Positions 16,900 through 27,436 of a DNA stretch of 64,000 nucleotides are shown piece after piece; the stretch's first letter is position 1; every line of letters starts with the position of its first letter. The stretch is from the NCBI RefSeq assembly GCF_002286735.1, contig NZ_NRTA01000018.1, positions 1 to 64,000 of the forward strand, written 5' to 3'. Below the pieces are notes generated by a model, which saw nothing but the letters and a program-made list of their open reading frames with translations, had not been told where the DNA came from and did not search any database. The DNA is from Leptolyngbya sp. BC1307 (lineage in GTDB: Bacteria; Cyanobacteriota; Cyanobacteriia; Phormidesmidales; Phormidesmidaceae). The position numbers were made by a program, and so were the translations under genes.

Positions 16900-17865
16900 G
16901 TGAACCGCGCCGTTTGCCTGGGAGAAATTCTGATTGACTGCTTTGCTGAGCAGCCGGGACTGCCTCGCAACGAAGTCGCTAACTGGACGCCTCTACCGGG
17001 CGGCGCACCGGCAAATGTGGCCTGCGCGCTGGCAAAACTAGGCAACTCAGTCGAATTTATCGGTGCAGTAGGCCGCGATCGCTGGGGTGATGCACTGATC
17101 AAGCTATTAGTCGATATGAGAGTAGGTCACCGGGGCGTGCAGCGAAGAATTAAAGCGCCGACCCGTCAGGTCTATGTCACTCAAGATGAGCAAGGTGATC
17201 GCACGTTTGCGGGCTTTAGTGAAAGCGACCCGGCAGCCTTTGCCGATGCCCATTTATTTGCCGATGCCCTGGAAGCTGATCTGTTTACGGGGGCTAGTTT
17301 TTTGGTCTTAGGCACGCTGGCGATGGCCTACACAGATACTCGTCAGTCGGTCGAGCGAGCGGTCGAGCTAGCCGCAGCCCAGGGCGCACTGGTTTTGGTC
17401 GATGTCAACTGGCGACCGATGTTTTGGCCTGACCCGGCTGAAGCCCCAGGGCGGGTTTACCCTCTGCTGAGCAAAGCCCAGTTTATAAAAGTGTCTGATG
17501 ATGAGGCTGAGTGGCTGTTTGGCACTGTGTCAGCGGTGGCGATCGCCCAGCAGTTGCCGCATCTCAAGGGCGTCTTAGTGACCGCTGGAGCCAAGGGCTG
17601 TCAATACTGGCTGATGGGCAATACCGGAACGCTACCCGGCTTTGCAGTCGATGTAGAAGAAACCACAGGCGCGGGGGACGCTTTTACAGCAGGATTTGTT
17701 CACCAGCTGCTGCATCGGGGACACCAGTGCCTGGAAGATGCGGCCATAGCTCGCGATGTAGTTACCTATGCCAGCGCTGTGGGTGCGTTAACAACAACTC
17801 GGCCTGGGGCGATCGCGGCGCTCCCGACGCCTAATGAAGTGGAAGTATTTTTATATCTAAATTAG
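16900..17865 (+). CDS. PfkB-family carbohydrate kinase, probable fructokinase
   Basis: Ribokinase/PfkB-family sugar kinase. The N-terminal signature LPGGAPANVACALAKLGNSV and the C-terminal signature EETTGAGDAFTAGFVHQLL (with the catalytic Asp in GAGD) are both present. VLVDVNWRPMFWPDP is characteristic of the bacterial fructokinase branch. The start is a GTG at 16900 (VNRAVCLGEILIDCF); the family begins near this point and no better ATG exists. It is likely co-transcribed with the CYTH gene 53 bases downstream. Substrate assignment to fructose is by family resemblance only. Confidence 0.87.
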   Translation: MNRAVCLGEILIDCFAEQPGLPRNEVANWTPLPGGAPANVACALAKLGNSVEFIGAVGRDRWGDALIKLLVDMRVGHRGVQRRIKAPTRQVYVTQDEQGDRTFAGFSESDPAAFADAHLFADALEADLFTGASFLVLGTLAMAYTDTRQSVERAVELAAAQGALVLVDVNWRPMFWPDPAEAPGRVYPLLSKAQFIKVSDDEAEWLFGTVSAVAIAQQLPHLKGVLVTAGAKGCQYWLMGNTGTLPGFAVDVEETTGAGDAFTAGFVHQLLHRGHQCLEDAAIARDVVTYASAVGALTTTRPGAIAALPTPNEVEVFLYLN

Positions 17866-17918
17866 TAGAAAAATTAGCAGTATAAAAAAATGTAGAAATT
17901 AGGAGATAGCAGCGCTCT

Positions 17919-18389
17919 ATGGCTGAAGAAATTGAACGCAAGTTTTTAGTCACTGCCGATAGCTGGCGGCCTTTAGCAACCGGCCAGGCTTACTGCCAGG
18001 GCTATATTGCAACGGCCCGATCCGGTCAGAGCGTCAGGGTGCGGATTGCCGGTGATCAGGGCTATCTCACGATTAAAGGCCCCACGCGAGGGCTAACCCG
18101 CGCCGAATTTGAGTATTCTATCCCGGTGGCCGATGCTCGGGCGATGCTATTGACGCTGTGCGAGCGTCCCTTTATAGAAAAAACGCGCTACCGGCTGCCA
18201 ATAGGCGAAGTCGTTTGGGAAATTGACGAATTTGCTGGAGAAAATGCAGGGCTAACCGTCGCAGAAGTAGAGCTGCGCTCTGAAGATCAGCCGCTAGATT
18301 TACCAGAATGGATCGGCGCAGAAGTGTCAGGCGAAGCGCGGTACTACAATGCCAGCCTGGTTAGGTGTCCCTACTCGCAGTGGTCATAA
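17919..18389 (+). CDS. CYTH-domain triphosphate tunnel metalloenzyme
   Basis: Small CYTH protein (156 aa) with the signature EIERKFLV at residues 3-10. Alternating charged strands of the tunnel fold follow: VRVRIAGDQGYLTIKGP, EFEYSIPVADA, KTRYRLPIGEVVWEIDEF and GLTVAEVELRSEDQ. Family members hydrolyse inorganic tripolyphosphate or, less often, act on thiamine triphosphate or make cAMP; bacterial members of this short type are mostly tripolyphosphatases. It follows the sugar kinase gene on the same strand and the leuD gene converges on it. Confidence 0.88.
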   Translation: MAEEIERKFLVTADSWRPLATGQAYCQGYIATARSGQSVRVRIAGDQGYLTIKGPTRGLTRAEFEYSIPVADARAMLLTLCERPFIEKTRYRLPIGEVVWEIDEFAGENAGLTVAEVELRSEDQPLDLPEWIGAEVSGEARYYNASLVRCPYSQWS

Positions 18390-18443
18390 CGGGGTCGCCA
18401 GCGCCTTAACAACACCTTAAGACGACGCCTTGAAAACAAGCGG

Positions 18444-19046
18444 TTAGCGGCTCTGCCACTGTAAGTAAGGTAGCTGTTGGGCGGTTTGGGCGATCGCCTC
18501 GACCTGAGCCACGAGCTGCCCGCAAGCATCCCAGGTGCCTTCGAGGAACATTTGCCGGGGGCCTGATCCCATCTGTGCTGACAGAGAAAAGTCGCCCGCT
18601 CGTACCGTCATTTGTTCCAGGTCAACCACGACTGCCAGTGTTGGGTCTTCAGCAACCAGCTTTTGCAAGGTCGTCACCGCTGCCGTTTCAGCCGTGACAC
18701 AGGGAATACCCATCGCCACGCAATTGCCAAAAAAGATCTCAGCAAAGCTTTCGCCGACAATAGCCTTAATGCCCCAGCGAGCAATGGCCTGAGGCGCATG
18801 TTCCCGGGAAGATCCACAGCCAAAATTACGATTGACGACCAGCACCTCTGCCGCCTGATACGCCGCCTGATTAAAAGGATGGTCGGGCTTTTGCTGCCGG
18901 TCATCGGCAAAGACCTGTGCGCCTAACCCGTCAAACGTCACCGCCCGCAAAAACCGTGCTGGGATGATTCGATCAGTGTCGATATCGTTCCCCACTAAGG
19001 GCAATCCCTGACCGGAGACCGTGTGAACTTGAGAAGATTTGCTCAT
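18444..19046 (-). CDS. leuD: 3-isopropylmalate dehydratase small subunit
   Basis: Small subunit of isopropylmalate isomerase (leucine synthesis), pairing with a LeuC encoded elsewhere. [15 protein letters not shown] near the N-terminus and [20 protein letters not shown] are diagnostic of LeuD. From the ATG at 19046 ([14 protein letters not shown]) the length is 200 aa, as expected. A longer in-frame start at 19223 is rejected: the 59 extra residues are not LeuD-like, and that reading would run into the CIRCE operator of groESL. Confidence 0.95.
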   Translation of the reverse strand: MSKSSQVHTVSGQGLPLVGNDIDTDRIIPARFLRAVTFDGLGAQVFADDRQQKPDHPFNQAAYQAAEVLVVNRNFGCGSSREHAPQAIARWGIKAIVGESFAEIFFGNCVAMGIPCVTAETAAVTTLQKLVAEDPTLAVVVDLEQMTVRAGDFSLSAQMGSGPRQMFLEGTWDACGQLVAQVEAIAQTAQQLPYLQWQSR

Positions 19047-19212
19047 GATGTTGCGGATAGTAAGGACTTTGCTTTCGCGTTTAAAGGAATGTACCGGTGA
19101 GCGCGAAGTCCACAAACGCAGCTCATTGGCGCATTCACAGCTTTGACGAGACAGTGAGTTCGGGAACCCGTACCGATCTGCTTGTTGCGATCGCCTACTC
19201 CAATTCGATAGA

Positions 19213-19239
19213 TTAGCACTCAACAGCGGAGAGTGCTAA
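19213..19239 (+). promoter_or_regulatory. CIRCE operator of groESL (HrcA binding site)
   Basis: TTAGCACTC at 19213-19221 and GAGTGCTAA at 19231-19239 form a perfect 9-9-9 inverted repeat with a 9-base spacer, which is the canonical CIRCE element bound by the heat-shock repressor HrcA. It lies 225 bases before the groES start codon, so either the promoter is nearby and the leader is long, or a further promoter lies between. The remainder of the 417-base gap between leuD and groES holds no supported gene. Confidence 0.95.
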
Positions 19240-19463
19240 CTTTCTGCTGAGAGGCCCTGCAAAGTGGCTGCGCGCTGCCCATAGCGATGGCGGCTGACGT
19301 AGGTTCGCTGAGATTGCTGGGCTTTAACTGTGCTTGGGCGTTGACTGAACTCAGTCTAGTTTTGAGTTCCGGCGCTGATCTAAAGGCGCTTACCCACAGC
19401 GACTTTTGGCACAGTCTATATCAACACATCAGTATTCATTCGAGTCATCGCGGAGAAAATCAT

Positions 19464-19775
19464 ATGGCAGCTATTACTCTAGGTAATTCAAATCTTAAGC
19501 CCCTAGGCGATCGCGTTTTTATCAAAGTCAGCGCTTCTGAAGAGCAAACAGCAGGCGGCATTATTTTACCTGACGCTGCTAAAGAAAAGCCTCAGGTCGG
19601 CGAAATCACGGCAGTTGGCCCCGGTAAAGTAGACGACAGCGGCAACCGCCGGTCTGTAGATGTGAATGTGGGCGACAAGGTTCTGTACTCCAAGTATGCC
19701 GGTACCGAGATTAAGCTCGGCAACGATGAGTACATCTTGCTCTCTGAGAAAGATATTCTGGCGACCGTTTCATAG
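19464..19775 (+). CDS. groES: co-chaperonin GroES
   Basis: The 10-kDa lid of the GroEL folding chamber. The sequence [13 protein letters not shown], the mobile loop [20 protein letters not shown] and [20 protein letters not shown] are typical. The start is the ATG at 19464 ([18 protein letters not shown]), with a GGAG ribosome-binding sequence a few bases upstream; this gives 103 aa, the standard length. An in-frame ATG at 19287 would add 59 residues unlike any GroES. It forms an operon with groEL 139 bases downstream, under the CIRCE operator. Confidence 0.97.
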   Translation: MAAITLGNSNLKPLGDRVFIKVSASEEQTAGGIILPDAAKEKPQVGEITAVGPGKVDDSGNRRSVDVNVGDKVLYSKYAGTEIKLGNDEYILLSEKDILATVS

Positions 19776-19803
19776 GCAGTTTTTCGCGTAGGCAGCTTTA
19801 TAG

Positions 19804-21546
<1,743 letters not shown>

Positions 21547-21592
21547 AAACTAGGCACAGAGCGGCTCTGCGCGGCTCTAGTCTAAACCTATC

Positions 21593-21626
21593 AGGCGGTC
21601 TGTCTTCGGGCAGGCCGCCTTTTTTG
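21593..21626 (+). terminator. Rho-independent terminator of groESL
   Basis: AGGCGGTCTG at 21593-21602 pairs with CAGGCCGCCT at 21611-21620 across an 8-base loop containing UUCG, followed directly by a T-run to about 21626. It is 46 bases beyond the groEL stop codon. Confidence 0.88.
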
Positions 21627-21713
21627 TGATTGCTGCTACCTTTAAAGTAGAAATGCTATTGCCGCCCATAGCATTCCTCAAGCATCAGCCGCTGCAAGAC
21701 CCTCTGACCCGCT

Positions 21714-22283
21714 ATGACGCCTAGTGAAATCACCGCCGCGCTCACGACTCGATTCAAAGAAGACTGTCAGTATGTGCCGCCCGATGCGTGGCAGATAGAA
21801 ACCGACCAGCTGCGACTGCTGGCGATCGCCAGTGGCCCCTGGCTAAAACTAATGACGCCGATTCTACCGATTGCTGAGGCGCAGCCCTTTATTCAGCAGA
21901 TGATGGAGGCCAACTTTGATCAGACCCAAGAGGCCCGCTACGCCTTCCATCAAAACGTGGTGTGGGGCGTATTTCAGTATGATTTGGCAGCGCTTGATCT
22001 AGCTCAGTTTGAAAGTGCGGTAGCGCAACTGCTGACGCTCAACTCCAGCGGGGCAGAAGTCTTTTTCTCTCACATGGTTGAAGATCAGGTGACGCAGATT
22101 ATCGTGGCGGCAAAGCGGCAGGGACAATCTTTAGAAGACACGATGAAAACGCTGGATCGCTTTTACTCAGAAGGCATCATGGGCGAGATGGGCGAACAGG
22201 GCTATCAAAAGCAGGCCTTAGGCGCTTGGCGACAGCAGCTCGAACGGCTGTGGCCAACGGTAGATATACAGGCGGCCAAGTAA
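21714..22283 (+). CDS. conserved hypothetical protein, 189 aa
   Basis: Function not recognised. A soluble alpha/beta-looking protein: ITAALTTRFKEDCQYVPPDA at the N-terminus, QLRLLAIASGPWLKLMTPIL in the first third, and a helical second half ending GAWRQQLERLWPTVDIQ. There are no membrane segments, signal peptide or catalytic motif that I can name. The ordered composition and good codon use support a real gene. A DUF2358-type gene starts 28 bases downstream, so the pair may be an operon. Similar-looking proteins are known to me only as cyanobacterial hypotheticals. Confidence 0.75.
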   Translation: MTPSEITAALTTRFKEDCQYVPPDAWQIETDQLRLLAIASGPWLKLMTPILPIAEAQPFIQQMMEANFDQTQEARYAFHQNVVWGVFQYDLAALDLAQFESAVAQLLTLNSSGAEVFFSHMVEDQVTQIIVAAKRQGQSLEDTMKTLDRFYSEGIMGEMGEQGYQKQALGAWRQQLERLWPTVDIQAAK

Positions 22284-22311
22284 GCAGCAGGCAAGTCAAG
22301 TGAATAGATCA

Positions 22312-22695
22312 ATGGATATTGTGGAGCAGCTCAAGCAAGACTACGCCCGCTTCCCCGAGAATCAGACCTACGGTCTTTATGCAAAAGATGTCCACTTCAA
22401 AGACCCGCTAAATGACTTTAATGGCGTTGACCGCTACCGAAAAATGATCGGCTTCATCAGCCGGTTTTTTGGCAATGTGCAAATGGATTTGCACGAGATC
22501 GAGCAGCCTACCCCAACGCTGATCACAATGCAGTGGACGCTGAATCTGACAGCGCCGCTGCCTTGGGCACCGCGTCTTGCCATTCCAGGTCACACTGAGC
22601 TGGGTCTCAATCAGGCTGGACTGATCGATTCTCATGTGGACTATTGGGAGCGATCGCGCCTGGACGTACTGAAGCAGGTATTCAAGCGGTCGTAA
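22312..22695 (+). CDS. DUF2358 family protein (NTF2-like fold)
   Basis: Small protein of the DUF2358 family found in cyanobacteria and plastids; related to the SnoaL/NTF2-like fold, function unknown. The pattern LKQDYARFPENQTYGLYAKD, VHFKDPLNDFNGVDRYRKMI and a hydrophobic pocket-forming segment RLAIPGHTELGLNQAGLIDS are characteristic. The open frame begins with a GTG at 22300 but the ATG at 22312 (MDIVEQLKQDY) agrees better with family N-termini. The chain ends about 37 bases before the convergent nadB stop. Confidence 0.82.
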   Translation: MDIVEQLKQDYARFPENQTYGLYAKDVHFKDPLNDFNGVDRYRKMIGFISRFFGNVQMDLHEIEQPTPTLITMQWTLNLTAPLPWAPRLAIPGHTELGLNQAGLIDSHVDYWERSRLDVLKQVFKRS

Positions 22696-22735
22696 AAGCG
22701 TTCCGCTGGATGAAGAAAAATACAAATTGCTGAAG

Positions 22736-24436
22736 CTAAGAGCACGAATGACTAGACGAATGGATTGAGTCATCTTTTATAACGGTATGACTTCGCCACT
22801 GATCGGCGGGCATTGGGTAGTCGCTGCGGTAGTGGCCGCCTCTGCTTTCGGTGCGGAAGCTGGCGCTTTTGAGGATGAGGGCGGCGATCGCCAGCAAATT
22901 CCTCACTTCTCCCCATAGCCGCACATGGTCAGCCGTCACCGACTCCGGCAGCTGAATGGATTTTCCCGGCTGCAAGTTAAGCACTTGAGTGATCGACAGC
23001 TGATCGAACTGAGATTGCCATTGGGTGACCTGCGCTAAGGCATCTGCCATCAGCGGCTGCTCCCGGCAAATGCCCGCACTTTCCCAGATCAGCTGAGGAA
23101 GGTGCGATCGCCAATGCATCAGCGCCTTGAGCCATTCACCTGTCAGCGAGACTACCATCGCTTTGTCAATTGGCACCTCGATAAGTTCAGCGGCAAGCTG
23201 AATATTTTTTAGCTGCGCGCCATAGACCAGGCACTCCAGTAGAGAATTGCTGGCCAGACGATTAGCGCCATGAACGCCGGTACTGGCATTCTCACCAACT
23301 GCGTAAAGATGATTAATCGTGGTCTGGCTGCTCAAGTCACAGGTGATACCGCCCATCCAATAGTGGGCCGCTGGCGCAACCGGAATCGGCTGATGAAATA
23401 GATCAATGCCCCAATGCTTGCACACCTTAATAATGTTAGGAAACCGATAGCGAATGCGCTCAGGGTCGATGGCACTCAGATCTAGCCAGACTTTATCATC
23501 GGGGACTTCGTCCTTTTTCAGATGTGTGAAGATGGCTCTGCTCACCACGTCGCGCGGGGCTAGTTCGCCATCGGGGTGATAGTCAAAGGTGAAGCGATCG
23601 CCTCGACTATCTAATAGATATGCGCCTTCTCCTCGGACAGCCTCACTGATCAAAAACCGAGGCGCACCCGGCTGGGTCAGCGCCGTCGGATGAAACTGAA
23701 AAAATTCTAAGTCGCGCAGCTGAGCCCCTGATCGCCAGGCCATCGCCACCCCATCCCCCGTACTAGCCGCCGGATTAGTGGTCTGCGAAAAGACCTGCCC
23801 GCCGCCGCCCGTTGCCAAGACGACTGCTCTCGCAGGCAGCCACTGAATCTGTAACCCTGCTGACAGGGGTTGAGAAACACAGACCCCCCGACAGCCGCCC
23901 TCTGCGCCCGGCTCCATCCACAGATCAAGCGCAAACGTTTGATTGAAAACCTGAATATTTTCTCGATTGAGGACTTGCTGAGCCAGCGTCGAAACGATGG
24001 CATGGCCAGTCGTATCGGCAGCATGGAGCACCCGCTTACGAGAGTGAGCGGCTTCCAGAGTCATTGCCAGCTGCTGACCGGATCTATCGAACGCAACCCC
24101 TAGATCAATCAGCGTGTCTATACAGGTGCCTGCCTCTTCTACTAAGAGCTTGACAGCTGCGGGTTCACAGAGCCCGGCCCCGGCCCGAAGCGTGTCTGCA
24201 ATGTGAAGCGGCGTGGAATCATCAGGAGCGATCGCTGCGGCAATACCGCCCTGCGCCCAGTCGCTAGCAGACACGGCCAGATTGTCCTTAGTGACTAGGG
24301 CTACCTTGAGGTCAGACGGCAGGCACAGAGCAGAATACAGCCCCGCCGCACCGCCACCAATGACCAGCACATCAAAGCCATCAGCACCGTGGCGCAGCCG
24401 ATGACTTTGATCGCGCTGAGGAGATGAATTCATCAA
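22736..24436 (-). CDS. nadB: L-aspartate oxidase
   Basis: FAD enzyme oxidising L-aspartate to iminoaspartate, the first step of NAD synthesis. The dinucleotide-binding motif DVLVIGGGAAGLYSALCL is near the N-terminus, followed by SASDWAQGGIAAAIAPDDS. The substrate-site segments EFFQFHPTAL, RGEGAYLLDSRGDRF and HGANRLASNSLLE are all present. A C-terminal helical domain covers about residues 425-540. At 566 aa it is a little longer than Escherichia coli NadB. It is distinguished from succinate dehydrogenase flavoprotein by its domain layout and lack of neighbouring sdh genes. Confidence 0.93.
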   Translation of the reverse strand: MMNSSPQRDQSHRLRHGADGFDVLVIGGGAAGLYSALCLPSDLKVALVTKDNLAVSASDWAQGGIAAAIAPDDSTPLHIADTLRAGAGLCEPAAVKLLVEEAGTCIDTLIDLGVAFDRSGQQLAMTLEAAHSRKRVLHAADTTGHAIVSTLAQQVLNRENIQVFNQTFALDLWMEPGAEGGCRGVCVSQPLSAGLQIQWLPARAVVLATGGGGQVFSQTTNPAASTGDGVAMAWRSGAQLRDLEFFQFHPTALTQPGAPRFLISEAVRGEGAYLLDSRGDRFTFDYHPDGELAPRDVVSRAIFTHLKKDEVPDDKVWLDLSAIDPERIRYRFPNIIKVCKHWGIDLFHQPIPVAPAAHYWMGGITCDLSSQTTINHLYAVGENASTGVHGANRLASNSLLECLVYGAQLKNIQLAAELIEVPIDKAMVVSLTGEWLKALMHWRSHLPQLIWESAGICREQPLMADALAQVTQWQSQFDQLSITQVLNLQPGKSIQLPESVTADHVRLWGEVRNLLAIAALILKSASFRTESRGGHYRSDYPMPADQWRSHTVIKDDSIHSSSHSCS

Positions 24437-24504
24437 AAATGCTCCTAGCTATGAGGCTAACGGCAGTCCACGCTGGCCTCATAGCTAGCAGGAGAACCTC
24501 AGCG

Positions 24505-24963
24505 CTACTTGTAGACGCCGTTATTAAACCGGTCTGCGCCTTCTACTAGCGCCGGGTCAGGAGCAGAAATTGTAAAAACATCAAGATTCTGCCGAATCCG
24601 GTCTTTTTCAATCTGTTTCAGGCCAGGAATTTCTAAGATGTCCTCGACGGATTCGTAAGGCGCATTAGAAACTACCTTGCTAGCGATAGTAGGGTAGAGG
24701 CCGCGGTGCTTTGTAAAAGCAGCAATGTTGGTGTTATTGACATCGATCTTATTGCCGTAGTCTGTCGCTAGCTTGTCGTCTATACTATTGCGCAAATCTC
24801 GGCCACCAGCATTGGCTAGTAAAGTACTCGTTGAACTGAAGAAAGGCGGTAGCTGGTCGCCCAGCCCAAGGGCGGATACCGGCTGCACATAGCCCAAAAG
24901 CAGTGAACCTATCATGCCGATGGCTACCAGTGTGCCCCATACTCTTGTCATCGCTCGTCTCAT
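24505..24963 (-). CDS. psbU: photosystem II 12 kDa extrinsic protein
   Basis: Lumenal protein that stabilises the oxygen-evolving complex of photosystem II in cyanobacteria and red algae. The N-terminus has a basic stretch and a hydrophobic core ([19 protein letters not shown]), a thylakoid export signal with probable cleavage after VSA. The mature part has the helix-hairpin-helix region [18 protein letters not shown] and [13 protein letters not shown] typical of PsbU, ending [10 protein letters not shown] chose the ATG at 24963 ([11 protein letters not shown]): it has a GAGAGGG sequence at the right distance, whereas the upstream ATG at 25017 does not. Confidence 0.95.
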   Translation of the reverse strand: MRRAMTRVWGTLVAIGMIGSLLLGYVQPVSALGLGDQLPPFFSSTSTLLANAGGRDLRNSIDDKLATDYGNKIDVNNTNIAAFTKHRGLYPTIASKVVSNAPYESVEDILEIPGLKQIEKDRIRQNLDVFTISAPDPALVEGADRFNNGVYK

Positions 24964-25041
24964 TGGCTCTAACCCTCTCTGTAATCTACTCTCAGCGTAT
25001 GCTTTAGAGGATATCATTTTTAAGGATGGAGAAGGACATCC

Positions 25042-25058
25042 AGCCCGCTAAGCGGGCT
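25042..25058. terminator. hairpin between cyclase gene and psbU
   Basis: AGCCCGCT at 25042-25049 and AGCGGGCT at 25051-25058 form a perfect 8-bp inverted repeat around one base. It is just downstream of the cyclase stop on the minus strand. No T-run follows, so it may be a weak terminator or an RNA-stabilising hairpin before psbU. Confidence 0.4.
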
Positions 25059-25085
25059 ACCTGCATTGACTTGTCATCGGCTGGT

Positions 25086-26135
25086 CTAAGACGGGTCTGT
25101 ATCGGGTAGGGTCATCGCAGCGCTTTGCTGCTGGCGAAGGCGGACGCTCAAAAATCGATCCAAGTCTGAGAAGGCGCAGCCATGCATGATCAGCGGTTGC
25201 TCATAACCTTTTGCTTCTACGGCATAGCGTCTAAATGTTTGCTCGCCAGCGCCTAGCTGTTCGAGAGCGCCGTAAGTTGTTTCACCGACTGAGATGTCAA
25301 GCCCGAGCTGCTTGGTGGAGGTTTCAAAGCGAAAGGCGGCGTTGACCGTATCGCCGAGCGGGGTGTAATCAGGGCGATCGCTGCTGCCCGCATTGCCGAC
25401 CATGGCATAGCCCGTGTTTAAACCCGCCCCGATCTTCAGAGGAAAGGGCAGCGGAAACTCTTCATGCAGTCGGCTGGTCATCTGGTTGAGATCGCTCATG
25501 GCCGTTGCGATCTGTAACATCGACTGGGAAGTGACCTCTTGAGTCCCGTGAATCCACACCGCCATCACCGCATCGCCAATGTACTTATCCACCCAACTGC
25601 CATATTTACCAATGATTTCGCCTGCATGGCGAAACCAGGTGCCAATGGCCTCAGAGACGACTTTTTCATCGAGCTGCCGGGCCATAACGGTATAGTCTCG
25701 AATGTCTACAACTAACACTGAGATCAGTCGCCGGACGTGTAGAGTAGCAGTCGCAGCGAAGCTGTGAGACTCATCAAAGTCATGGGGGCTAGCTGGCTTT
25801 TCAGCCGGGCAGCAAAACTTCAGCTCGGTTTGGGCAAAGGTAATATCGTCGCCGTTGCGCAGCGTCACCGGCACACTGACCCGACGACCGTTGATAAAAG
25901 AACCGTTGCGACTGCCCAAGTCGATCAGGTAAAACTCGCCAGTGTCCATGTGCTGGAGCATGGCATGGTTTCTAGAAATCCAGCGATCGCTCAAGACAAA
26001 GTTATTGTCATCGCTGCGGCCGACCGTCCAACAGTTGCTGCCGGTTAGCTGCCAATGACGCAGGTTAGCCTCCGTCTTGAGCATCAGACAGGGGCCAAGT
26101 TGTGAACTGGTCGTGGAGGTTGTCACAGCTACCAT
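25086..26135 (-). CDS. FHA-domain class III adenylyl cyclase
   Basis: Residues about 25-100 form an FHA phosphothreonine-binding domain (WTVGRSDDNNFVLSDRW, ISRNHAMLQH, DLGSRNGSFINGRRV). Residues about 135-320 form a class III cyclase domain: VLVVDIRDYT supplies the two metal-binding Asp residues, WVDKYIGDAVMAVW contains the adenine-selecting Lys, and TPLGDTVNAAFRFE contains the second adenine-selecting position (Asp) and the transition-state Arg. On these residues I predict cAMP, not cGMP. No membrane segment is seen. The FHA domain suggests recruitment by Ser/Thr-kinase phosphorylation. It lies upstream of psbU on the same strand but a hairpin separates them. Confidence 0.92.
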   Translation of the reverse strand: MVAVTTSTTSSQLGPCLMLKTEANLRHWQLTGSNCWTVGRSDDNNFVLSDRWISRNHAMLQHMDTGEFYLIDLGSRNGSFINGRRVSVPVTLRNGDDITFAQTELKFCCPAEKPASPHDFDESHSFAATATLHVRRLISVLVVDIRDYTVMARQLDEKVVSEAIGTWFRHAGEIIGKYGSWVDKYIGDAVMAVWIHGTQEVTSQSMLQIATAMSDLNQMTSRLHEEFPLPFPLKIGAGLNTGYAMVGNAGSSDRPDYTPLGDTVNAAFRFETSTKQLGLDISVGETTYGALEQLGAGEQTFRRYAVEAKGYEQPLIMHGCAFSDLDRFLSVRLRQQQSAAMTLPDTDPS

Positions 26136-26242
26136 CGATGACTGGTTCGGGAGGAAAGATTAGGGATGCCCTGTCACGTTACCCCGGTCAGTAAAAAATG
26201 CTCTGAAGTTGGCTTTCTTTAAAGTTTTCTTTAGATTAAGAC

Positions 26243-26273
26243 CGGCTATCGACAAAGAATTGGTCGATAGCCG
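26243..26273. terminator. 11-bp perfect hairpin between DUF3120 and cyclase genes
   Basis: CGGCTATCGAC at 26243-26253 pairs exactly with GTCGATAGCCG at 26263-26273 over a 9-base loop. It is 133 bases downstream of the DUF3120 stop on the minus strand. No T-run follows, so terminator function is plausible but not certain. Confidence 0.5.
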
Positions 26274-26406
26274 TCACTAAAAGATGACAAGATGCGAAAA
26301 TTCTGCAGCGTATTTCCCGCTGGTTTTATCAAGCATTGAGACGAGCGCTAGCAACAGCCTACCCATGCTCGCTCCACCGGCACCAACGGACCTTCGCTAA
26401 GTAGAG

Positions 26407-27183
26407 TCAGGCGAAGACAGCGGCGACGAAAAACAGGCTGTCTACCAAAATAGTACTCAGCACAGCGCCACCGAATGCCCACCAGCTAGTGCTGCGCGAC
26501 CGCAGCGGAATGGTTCCTAACATAATCAGCAGCGACAGCAACACAATTGCCCAGCCGACGCCCTCATAAGTCTCCATTCGCAGCAGGGCGCTGTGCAGGA
26601 TTTGCCCTGCTTCTGTAGGCGGACTGACCATCAGCTGCCGCCAGTAGGGGATCAGCCCCACGCAGTAAAAATAGATATCGGTAATCGCTGTCCCAAACAG
26701 AGAGCCGAGATAGAAATAGTTGCCGATTTTAGCTTTGCCGTAGCGCATCAAAATCAATACGATCGGCAGGCCAACGGCTTCTATCGGCAAATGAACGTAG
26801 GGATTCCAACGGAACCAGCCCCAGTAAATAGCGCCTGCTAGCCAGGTCCAGCTAAAGCCCACAACCAGATCGCCCCAGAGATGAAGATGGGGCTTTTTGA
26901 GCCAATTCCAGCCCAGCAGCAGCCAGAGGGCTGTAACAGCCAAGCTCAGCTCCGGTAAGATTCTTACCAGGGGCGCTTGAATAAAAACGGGCACCGCTAC
27001 CAAGAAGGCCGACGCTGCGAATGCTTTGAGCCGATCAGCCTTAGATTTTTGGGCGACTAGGTCAGTAAAGTCTATGCTTGAATGCGTCTGCGAACCGTCT
27101 ACGGTAGCTGACGGCTCTTGAGCTGAAGTCTGCAAGGTCTCAACATCCTTAACTTGTGGCGCGGTCGGGTCGAGAACTAACAA
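26407..27183 (-). CDS. DUF3120 family integral membrane protein
   Basis: Cyanobacterial (and plastid-lineage) membrane protein of unknown function. Residues about 1-55 are hydrophilic; from there on about seven hydrophobic helices follow. The strings LSLAVTALWLLLGWNWLKKP, HLHLWGDLVVGFSWTWLAGA, IYWGWFRWNPYVHLPIEAVG and GNYFYLGSLFGTAITDIYFY match my memory of DUF3120, with conserved Trp and His in the inter-helix loops. At 258 aa it is normal. It is divergent from uppP with a shared 250-base AT-rich upstream region. Confidence 0.85.
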   Translation of the reverse strand: MLVLDPTAPQVKDVETLQTSAQEPSATVDGSQTHSSIDFTDLVAQKSKADRLKAFAASAFLVAVPVFIQAPLVRILPELSLAVTALWLLLGWNWLKKPHLHLWGDLVVGFSWTWLAGAIYWGWFRWNPYVHLPIEAVGLPIVLILMRYGKAKIGNYFYLGSLFGTAITDIYFYCVGLIPYWRQLMVSPPTEAGQILHSALLRMETYEGVGWAIVLLSLLIMLGTIPLRSRSTSWWAFGGAVLSTILVDSLFFVAAVFA

Positions 27184-27436
27184 TATCTTTCTGAGATAGC
27201 TTAACTGTTCTTAACATATCATATTCTAGAATTGCCCTACATACCCACATGTAGCTAGATCTATAGCTTTATTTCTCTAGCCAAAGTTTACTATGAGCAA
27301 AAAATATAAGCTAAAACTTTGCTGGAAATTTGCCAGAATCCGGGTCAGTTTGATTGAATCGTTCACTAGCGAAACCGAATCGAGTTTCTAAGTTAAAGAT
27401 GGGGCTTTGCGATATGCCAATGAATACAACTACTGA

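Noticed and set aside
19047-19223. Upstream in-frame extension of leuD to 19223
   Set aside because: The added residues are unlike LeuD and the reading enters the groESL CIRCE operator.
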